A DNA stretch of 27,482 bases, from NCBI GenBank assembly GCA_003250455.1, contig QKGK01000274.1, positions 1 through 27,482 on the forward strand, written 5' to 3'. Shown piece after piece: positions 21,864 through 27,482 of the stretch. The position numbers were made by a program, and so were the translations under genes. How positions within the stretch are numbered: the stretch's first letter is position 1; each line of letters begins with the position of its first letter. The notes beneath the pieces are model-generated. The model searched no databases. It was not told the DNA's origin and worked only from the letters and a program-made list of their open reading frames with translations. Source of the DNA: Chloroflexota bacterium (GTDB lineage Bacteria; Chloroflexota; Anaerolineae; Anaerolineales; UBA11579).

Positions 21864-22460
21864 ATGGAGACAACAAAAGTAATCGCCTGGATAGATATCG
21901 ACGCTCCCTTGCAGGAAGTCTATGATGCTATCTTAAATGTTGAAAAACGTATGCAGCTCAGCCCTTTGTGGGGAGCGACAAAGCTGGAAAAGATTGACCA
22001 GGATTACCCCAAAGAAGGCAGCCAGGTAGAGATCCAGTTGGAGTCTCCCCCTTATACCTCCTATAGAACAATAGTTACCGGCCTGAACCCGTTAAAAAAG
22101 TTGGCCTACCGCCTGACAGTGGAAAGGGATACGCAAGTTACCTGGCGTTTTCAGGAAGTCTCATCCGGCACGCGCCTGACCTATCAGGAAGAGTTTAATG
22201 TCGAGGCGGATGAAAAAGAACTCTTCAGCCAATCCGTGAGAGATGTGATCCAGGCCTGGCTGAAGAATATTAAACGCTATACAGAATTACGCGAAGGGCG
22301 AATAAAGAAAATTGCCAAATGGTGTGTAGACCGTTTCTATTTGCGTTTGCGCCCCGACCAGCGAAAGACCATCCAGACAATTCTATTTATGCACATTGTG
22401 GGGATGGTTTCTTCCATCATGGCGATTCTGGCCTGGGGAATTGCATTTGCACTCAAGTAA
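21864..22460 (+). CDS. SRPBCC (START-like) domain protein with C-terminal membrane anchor
   Basis: 198 aa. Residues about 4-140 match the SRPBCC/polyketide-cyclase fold: WIDIDAPLQEVYDAILNVEKRM at the start, alternating strands (YRLTVERDTQVTWRFQEVSSGTRL in the middle), and a long amphipathic helix around 121-140. A hydrophobic helix near 172-195 (LFMHIVGMVSSIMAILAWG) would tether it to the membrane, catalytic pocket inside. Such proteins bind hydrophobic ligands, and no substrate can be read. GGAAG precedes the ATG. It lies 178 bases after the terminator, so it is a separate unit, convergent with the FGE-like gene. Confidence 0.8.
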   Translation: METTKVIAWIDIDAPLQEVYDAILNVEKRMQLSPLWGATKLEKIDQDYPKEGSQVEIQLESPPYTSYRTIVTGLNPLKKLAYRLTVERDTQVTWRFQEVSSGTRLTYQEEFNVEADEKELFSQSVRDVIQAWLKNIKRYTELREGRIKKIAKWCVDRFYLRLRPDQRKTIQTILFMHIVGMVSSIMAILAWGIAFALK

Positions 22461-22516
22461 GCAGCCGAAAGGCCTGACGCGACCGTTACCATTCAACTTT
22501 TCTTAAATTGCTGAGT

Positions 22517-23326
22517 TTAGTCCTGCTCCTCATAGCAGCAGCGGAACCCTGTGTCGTCGCTGCGATGGAGGGGGGCCGCCCAGCTGCGGTAGGCGCAGCG
22601 GCTCTGGTGCTTGGTCTCCCGCCAGGACCCGCCACGGATTACGGATTTATCTTTCCCGGCCTCCAGAGAGCGCGGCACTGAGGTGCAGCCTGTATCCCAC
22701 AAGCGGGGCATCAGCTGGTCGTGGTCAAGATTGTTTACAAGCAGCTCACGGCCGTCTCCCGGATCGTAGGGGTAATCTCCAAACAGGTTCGAAAGCCATT
22801 CCTGGACGTTGCCTGCCAGGTCGGTGATGCCGTAGGGGCTGTCGGTTTGAGGGGAATTGTGCCCTACCGGTGTGGTACCTTTGAGCTTGGCTTCCCGTGT
22901 GTTGCATTTTCCGGTTTCCCATTCATCTCCCCAGGGGTAAGTCCGTCCATCTGAGCCGCGGGCGGCTTTTTCCCATTCAGCCTCGGTTGGCAGGCGCAGG
23001 GGGAGTCCGGTCACTTCTCCTGCCCAGCGGCAGAAGGCGATTGCATCCCTGTACGATATGCCTACAACTGGGTGGTCAGACTTATCGGCGGGAAATACGC
23101 CGTTCTCCCAGAATAAGGGTGCCCGGTGGCCAGTTGCTTCCACGAAGAGGTGGTACTGTGCGTTCGTAAGCGGATGCCGCATGATATAGAAATCAGAAAC
23201 CGATAGCATATGCTGGGGTTGTTCATCCGTTTGCGCTTCATGGTCTCGGTTAGAATCGCTGCCCATGAGGAAATCTCCTTTTGGGATCAGGACGAAATCG
23301 AGGTCGAGGGTGGTGGTTTGTGACAT
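22517..23326 (-). CDS. FGE/SUMF1-domain protein lacking the catalytic cysteines
   Basis: 269 aa, whole protein one formylglycine-generating-enzyme-type domain: FVLIPKGDFLMGSD, HPLTNAQYHLFV, LPTEAEWEKAARG, YPWGD, DLAGNVQEW, RGGSW and GFRCC. The start ATG (23324-23326) has AAGGAG six bases upstream; a TTG at 23359 inside the regulator gene is rejected. Real FGE needs two copper-binding cysteines just after GGSY; here that stretch reads GGSWRETKHQSRC, with no Cys at either place. Sulfatase activation is therefore unlikely. It may be a ligand-binding or other SUMF1-fold enzyme. It sits one base after the response regulator stop, so it is co-transcribed with the two-component genes. Confidence 0.88.
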   Translation of the reverse strand: MSQTTTLDLDFVLIPKGDFLMGSDSNRDHEAQTDEQPQHMLSVSDFYIMRHPLTNAQYHLFVEATGHRAPLFWENGVFPADKSDHPVVGISYRDAIAFCRWAGEVTGLPLRLPTEAEWEKAARGSDGRTYPWGDEWETGKCNTREAKLKGTTPVGHNSPQTDSPYGITDLAGNVQEWLSNLFGDYPYDPGDGRELLVNNLDHDQLMPRLWDTGCTSVPRSLEAGKDKSVIRGGSWRETKHQSRCAYRSWAAPLHRSDDTGFRCCYEEQD

Positions 23327-23327
23327 G

Positions 23328-24023
23328 TTAGTCTCCTTGGGTTTGAATAGTTTGATCAATTAAATCAATTGTGGGGATCTCTTTTAGTAGGTGGTTTTGA
23401 GAAACAACCCGCAATAATTGAAAAATATTGTGAACGTTGAGCTTTTTCATGATGTTGGACCGATGTACGGATACCGTTTTGGGACTAATCCCTAATTGGT
23501 ATGCTACTTCTTTATTGCTTTTTCCGGATACCACCAAATTCAATACATCTTTCTCCCGTTGCGTCAGATGGATATCCGTGTCGGGGGTGCCATCATTCGA
23601 GAGGCTGTAATCATCTAGTATTTGGCGCGTAATTTCGGGTTCGATGAAGGCCCCTTGTTCGTCTATTTCACGAATGGCATTAATCAGTTCACGCCCGCCC
23701 GATTTTTTGAGGATGTATCCAGAAGCGCCAGCTTGCAGCATGGGGATGATAAACTCGCGGCTGTTATGCTGGGTAAGGATCAGGATTTTTACATCAGGAT
23801 AAAGCCCGGAAATTTTCTGTGTGGCTTCCAGACCATTCATTTTTGGCATGGCGATATCCATCAACACGATATCTGGTTTCAGCTTTTCAACCAGGTCAAT
23901 CGCCTCAAGCCCATTGCCCGCCTGGCCGATGACCCGGATACCTGGTTGGCGTTCCAATAAAGTATGTATTCCGTCCCGGAGGATTGCATGGTCGTCGACG
24001 ATCAAGACACGTATATCAGGCAT
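23328..24023 (-). CDS. NarL/FixJ-family response regulator
   Basis: 231-aa transcription factor. Receiver domain 1-120 with acidic pair D10/D11, phosphorylation site D56 (VLMDIAMPK), switch T84 region (ILILTQ) and K106 (YILKKS). LuxR-type HTH at about 153-210 (LTQREKDVLNLVVSGKSNKE region, with KTVSVHRSNIMKKL as recognition helix). The start overlaps the sensor-kinase stop by eight bases, so the two are a cognate pair. Targets are unknown; the sulfur cluster on the other strand is the obvious candidate to test. Confidence 0.95.
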   Translation of the reverse strand: MPDIRVLIVDDHAILRDGIHTLLERQPGIRVIGQAGNGLEAIDLVEKLKPDIVLMDIAMPKMNGLEATQKISGLYPDVKILILTQHNSREFIIPMLQAGASGYILKKSGGRELINAIREIDEQGAFIEPEITRQILDDYSLSNDGTPDTDIHLTQREKDVLNLVVSGKSNKEVAYQLGISPKTVSVHRSNIMKKLNVHNIFQLLRVVSQNHLLKEIPTIDLIDQTIQTQGD

Positions 24024-26850
24024 ATTGCTCCTTTTTCTCTCTGCCGTTCAGAGGGACACGGATCTTTAGGTGGGTGCCTTGTCCCGGGGTGGAGTTGATC
24101 TCAAATTTACCACCCACCAGTTCCAGGCGTTCATTCATACCCAACAAACCCAGTCCATGTCCTGTTTCCGGTGAAAGGGTTACCATGCTGGGAGAAAAGC
24201 CAATCCCATCGTCGCATATATCAATACTGGCCAGCCCGTTACTCATCTCGCAAGAGATTTGGACATGCCTGGCACCTGCATGTTTGGTGATGTTGGTAAT
24301 GGCTTCCTGCGCTACCCGGTAAAGGGCAGTCTCTACTTCCGATAGCATCCGGCAGGTTTGGCTCGGTTCTGTAATATCGACGATTACGCCATGCGGTTCC
24401 AGACGGGATTGGGCAAACGAACGGATGGCGGGTATCAGGACAAGATGGTCTAGCATGGAAGGTCTAAGATCAAAGAGAATTTTTTGGATCCCTTCCAGCG
24501 TTTGTTTTGACAGGTTGTGCATATGCTCCAGCTGGTATTTAATTTCTTCCCTGTCATCAATTTCCAGACCTTCCTCTGCTGCAAACATTAATGCCGTCAG
24601 CGTTTGGCTGGTATCGTCGTGCAGGTCGCGGGCAATGCGTTTCCGTTCCTGTTCCTGCACATCGATCGCTTTGCGGAAGAGCTCTTTTCGCATTTGCTCT
24701 TTTTTCTGGAGTTCTGCATATAAGCGGGCGTTATCTATCGCCACTGCGATCTGATTGCCAATCGCCTTTAACATATCTTGTTCGGTTTCGCTGAAATCCC
24801 GAATTTGCTGGGTACCCACACACAGGCTTCCCAGCTTACACCCTTTGGCGGTCAGGGGAACATGTACCAGCGAGGAAATATGCTCATTTTTCAATGTGCG
24901 CGCTCGCTTTCCGCGATAGGAGGTGATATTGGGAACCACAACTATCTGGCCGTGTTCCAATACGCCCCCGCAGGAGCCATCCAGCATGCCCAGGTTGGCG
25001 ATCATCTGCGCAGATTGTTCGGTGAGGCCGCGGTATGCGATCAAGTTCAGTTCTTCAAGCACATTTTCAAGTAAAAAGATGGCGCCGATATCTATGCCAG
25101 TCCGTTTTATGACCTCGTCCAATGCCAGACCTAAGATCTTTTCAATATCCAGAGACTGGCTGGCAGAGGTGGCAACCGCGTTCAAAATGGCCAATTGTTG
25201 GTTGCGACTGACCAGGGACTCGCTGATCTTTTTTTCTTCTGTTACATCGCGCACCAATTCTACGATTCGGGTGATCTTTCCTTGATCGTCTCTTAAGGGG
25301 GAGGCAATAATATCCAGGTATCTGGGTTCATCAGTGTCCGGCAGGCGGCGGAGATGTGTGACCCGGACGGGATGCCCGCTCTCCAGTACTTCTTCCAGGG
25401 GGCAAATGCAATCTGGCGCTTTGCAGGGAGTCTCGGTATGGAATAATTCATAGCAATTCAGCCGTGTAATATCTTTGATAGAGTCGTAGTTGGCACGGCA
25501 GGCCTGGTTGATTTTTTGGATCTGCTTGGTTTTTGCATCAATCACAATCAGTTCATCACTGAGCGCATCGATAATGGCCTGAAGATCATCGCTCACCCGC
25601 TGCGCCTCTTTTTGCGCATGGATCGCCTGGGTGGTGCGCTGCCGCACACGGGCATCCAGTTCATGGTTGAGTGTCTGAACTTCGTCTATTGATGCTTTCA
25701 ACTGGATGCGCATGATGTCAAAACTTTGTCCCAGTTCTCCGATCTCATCTCGACGCGGCCGGTTTGACGGCCAGCTTTCAGTAAACGAGGCGATCGGGGT
25801 ATCTAAATCGCCTTGGGCAATGCGCTGGGCGGCATTGGTAAGCGTTTGGATGGGTGAAATCACGCTGTTGGTGGTTGCCCAAACCAACCCCAGGGCGCCT
25901 GCCATGCAGAACAGGCCCAACAAGGAGTGCCAGAAGACCAGATAGCGCACGCTTGTGAATACTTCTTCAGCAGGCTGGCGGATCACGATGCCCATCGACA
26001 TGGTTGTCAGCGGGGCAAATGCAACCACTTCACCACCTAGTTCCGCCGGGGTAATGTTTGTGCATCCCAGGCACGTTTCGACACCCTCATGTTTTTCGGT
26101 GAAGAGAAAATTGAGAATGGCGTCTTCTGTTTTATTTTGAAGCACGCGGCCTTCCTGGTTGCTAAAAATGATGTTGCCATTCTGGTCAACAAAATCGATG
26201 ATCCCTGTTTGCTCGGCGTTGAAATAGCGATCAATCGGGAAGAATTCAAGATTATCCAGGTCGAGAAATGTTACCAGTGTGCCAGTCAATTCCCCGTCGG
26301 GGTTCATGATTGGTGCAGCAATGGATAATATTCCGGGCTGATATTGCGGCCAGGCGATAATGCTGACGGTGTGGTCTTTAAGTACAGCCTGGACTGCAGG
26401 CGCTTCCTGGATCGGAATTACGTCTGCCTGGAGAGCCGAGGAAGCGATTAATTCACCCTCGGCGTTGGTTTGATAAACAGGTTCATTAAAAACGTGGAGC
26501 GGTAACGAATTAACCCCTGCGGTTTGGGAATATTCTGTGAGATTCTGCGAGTAGGACAGTTGCGCAAAAAGGGTCAGATCATTTATGGCATGGATGATCA
26601 TTGTATCCAGGGTGTCTGCGCTCATGCTGGTGAGGATCAGGCGTTCGTTAAGGGCCTGCTCGGTGGCGTGACGGGCGCTGTTCACGGCCAACACGCCAAA
26701 AATGGTCATCAAGCCAAGCATACCAATGGTGACAAAAGCCCCCATTTTTGTGCGTAAGCCCAGGTCCAACCATCGTTCACCCAAAAAACGTTTTTCCTGG
26801 GTCTTGATCCAGGATTGAAAAAATTTTGAGGTGCTTTCCCAAGTTTTCAT
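24016..26850 (-). CDS. Membrane sensor histidine kinase (dCache-HAMP-PAS-GAF-HisKA_3)
   Basis: 944 aa. TM1 about 36-56; large extracytoplasmic sensor (57-302) of Cache type with an unusual CLGC pair (C260, C263); TM2 about 303-325; HAMP and coiled coil (326-418); PAS (about 420-540) with a cysteine group C466, C476, C481, C483; GAF (about 565-712) with C627, C671, C677; HisKA_3 dimerisation domain with phospho-His H744 (RIARDLHDDTSQT); HATPase with N852, DDGIG (880-884) and GHGLGLLGM. This NarX/DegS-like architecture matches the downstream NarL-type regulator. The outside CxxC and the PAS cysteines hint at redox, metal or sulfur-species sensing (inference). No clear ribosome site; it follows the upstream SDR gene by six bases. 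Confidence 0.95.
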   Translation of the reverse strand: MKTWESTSKFFQSWIKTQEKRFLGERWLDLGLRTKMGAFVTIGMLGLMTIFGVLAVNSARHATEQALNERLILTSMSADTLDTMIIHAINDLTLFAQLSYSQNLTEYSQTAGVNSLPLHVFNEPVYQTNAEGELIASSALQADVIPIQEAPAVQAVLKDHTVSIIAWPQYQPGILSIAAPIMNPDGELTGTLVTFLDLDNLEFFPIDRYFNAEQTGIIDFVDQNGNIIFSNQEGRVLQNKTEDAILNFLFTEKHEGVETCLGCTNITPAELGGEVVAFAPLTTMSMGIVIRQPAEEVFTSVRYLVFWHSLLGLFCMAGALGLVWATTNSVISPIQTLTNAAQRIAQGDLDTPIASFTESWPSNRPRRDEIGELGQSFDIMRIQLKASIDEVQTLNHELDARVRQRTTQAIHAQKEAQRVSDDLQAIIDALSDELIVIDAKTKQIQKINQACRANYDSIKDITRLNCYELFHTETPCKAPDCICPLEEVLESGHPVRVTHLRRLPDTDEPRYLDIIASPLRDDQGKITRIVELVRDVTEEKKISESLVSRNQQLAILNAVATSASQSLDIEKILGLALDEVIKRTGIDIGAIFLLENVLEELNLIAYRGLTEQSAQMIANLGMLDGSCGGVLEHGQIVVVPNITSYRGKRARTLKNEHISSLVHVPLTAKGCKLGSLCVGTQQIRDFSETEQDMLKAIGNQIAVAIDNARLYAELQKKEQMRKELFRKAIDVQEQERKRIARDLHDDTSQTLTALMFAAEEGLEIDDREEIKYQLEHMHNLSKQTLEGIQKILFDLRPSMLDHLVLIPAIRSFAQSRLEPHGVIVDITEPSQTCRMLSEVETALYRVAQEAITNITKHAGARHVQISCEMSNGLASIDICDDGIGFSPSMVTLSPETGHGLGLLGMNERLELVGGKFEINSTPGQGTHLKIRVPLNGREKKEQYA

Positions 26851-26856
26851 ACGCGG

Positions 26857-27482
26857 CTACTTTATGCTGATTTCGCTGTTTGAGGAGGGATTAGGCCACT
26901 TACAATACTGGGCGCGCCCACAAATCTTACAAACCCCATTCTCTCCAAGATTATCCATTTGGTTCTTGAATTCGCCCATCGCTTCATACCACTCATAAGT
27001 GCGCCCGATGGTGATGCGAAGCGGGGTCTTGGGTATATCGAAAGCTGATCGCGCTTTTGAGCTGTCGTAATAAAAGGATTTTGCTTCCAAACGCAGGCGT
27101 TCCCCCGTGAGCGGTACCGGCCCGCTTGATGGGGGCTGGAGCATGTCTGTCAGCCCGGCTACCAGGGATACCTGCCATTTGGGCATTACTTTCAGCTTTT
27201 TACCGCAACCCACTACATTGGTGATGGTGCGGTACAACTGGAGGTGGCTGATATTCTCTCCACCCAGGATATAGCGTTCCCCAGGTCGTCCTTTCAGGGA
27301 GGCTTCGATATGTCCCTGGGCGGCATCGCAAATCGGGATAACGTTAGTGCCACCTGGGGGGATCAATGGGGGAATCCGGTGGTTGACAACCTCGACCACC
27401 ACGCCGCTGGAAACTTTACGTACATCGCGCGGGCCGATTACGGTTGTGGGGTTGACAATCACCACGGGCAGCCCTTTCCGAT
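26857..27482 (-). CDS. NAD-dependent epimerase/dehydratase (extended SDR), C-terminal part; 5' end outside window
   Basis: The reverse frame is open to the window edge (about 208 residues visible). The first visible residues RKGLPVVIVNPTTVIGPRD match the post-catalytic region of extended SDRs of the dihydroflavonol-4-reductase/HpnA type, followed by GERYILGGENIS and the GRTYEWYEAMG end. The Rossmann motif and Tyr-x3-Lys are outside the window. An added tail of about 35 residues has CKICGRAQYC (three Cys), which could bind metal. It is co-directional and six bases from the kinase start, so probably one operon. Substrate unknown; a sugar-nucleotide or hopanoid-type substrate is possible. Confidence 0.85.
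   Translation of the reverse strand, partial: RKGLPVVIVNPTTVIGPRDVRKVSSGVVVEVVNHRIPPLIPPGGTNVIPICDAAQGHIEASLKGRPGERYILGGENISHLQLYRTITNVVGCGKKLKVMPKWQVSLVAGLTDMLQPPSSGPVPLTGERLRLEAKSFYYDSSKARSAFDIPKTPLRITIGRTYEWYEAMGEFKNQMDNLGENGVCKICGRAQYCKWPNPSSNSEISIK

Noticed and set aside
22461..22516. Bidirectional terminator between the convergent SRPBCC and FGE-like genes (GCC-GAAA-GGC)
   Set aside because: Stem too short and without a T-run on either strand.
1..27482. CRISPR arrays, tRNA/rRNA genes, insertion sequences, phage genes
   Set aside because: No regular direct repeats with spacers, cloverleaf-type sequences, rRNA segments, transposase or integrase motifs were seen by eye.

Overview
The window is dominated by one long, co-oriented gene cluster (about 1842-21622, + strand) for dissimilatory sulfite reduction. 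It encodes DsrA, DsrB, DsrD and DsrC, a DsrM/DsrK pair, siroheme-supply genes (a DsrN-type amidase and HemA), and a large set of membrane and periplasmic redox proteins. DsrD, together with a DsrC that keeps both C-terminal redox cysteines, points to the reductive (sulfite/sulfate-respiring) pathway in an anaerobic bacterium. Separate PsrABC/ACIII-like genes, Rieske and c-type cytochromes, NarL-type signalling and the overall protein style suggest an environmental Chloroflexota (Anaerolineae-like) genome. That taxonomic guess is inference only.

Layout. (1) 1-1432 (-): N-terminal half of a Ca2+-type P-type ATPase, cut by the window edge. (2) 1433-1841: divergent intergenic region with a phased CTAAG/CTTAG box array and a perfect 14-bp palindrome. 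(3) 1842-3059: a 32-aa membrane peptide and a YeiH-family anion transporter. (4) 3156-6019: dsrA-dsrB-dsrD-dsrC, with strong stem-loops before dsrA and on both sides of dsrC. (5) 6139-8340: dsrM-dsrK. (6) 8358-16255: in place of a canonical dsrJOP block there is a short two-haem cytochrome c, a Tat-exported Rieske protein, a one-haem cytochrome c, a Tat-exported molybdopterin-oxidoreductase-like protein, a four-cluster ferredoxin subunit, an NrfD/ActC-like quinone protein, a 45-aa membrane peptide, and a 698-aa fusion of cytochrome c, two membrane helices and a helical-repeat domain. (7) 16285-19637: a DsrE-like protein, a 2[4Fe-4S] ferredoxin, dsrN and hemA. (8) 19648-21622: a second DsrM/DsrK-like pair, closed by a clear intrinsic terminator at 21649-21686. 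(9) 21864-22460: a membrane-anchored SRPBCC protein. (10) 22517-27482 (-): an SDR/epimerase (5' end cut off), a large sensor kinase, a NarL-type regulator and an FGE-like protein, in one tight operon.

How it could work together (inference). YeiH-family transport would move sulfite or sulfate. DsrAB, with siroheme supplied through HemA and DsrN and with DsrD as activator, would reduce sulfite onto DsrC to give the trisulfide. DsrMK would then reduce the trisulfide using quinol or periplasmic electrons. Between DsrMK and the periplasm this organism appears to use a hybrid of DsrMK with a Psr/alternative-complex-III-like module that includes a Rieske protein. No sat, aprAB or qmo genes are seen here, so the cluster alone supports sulfite reduction, not complete sulfate reduction.
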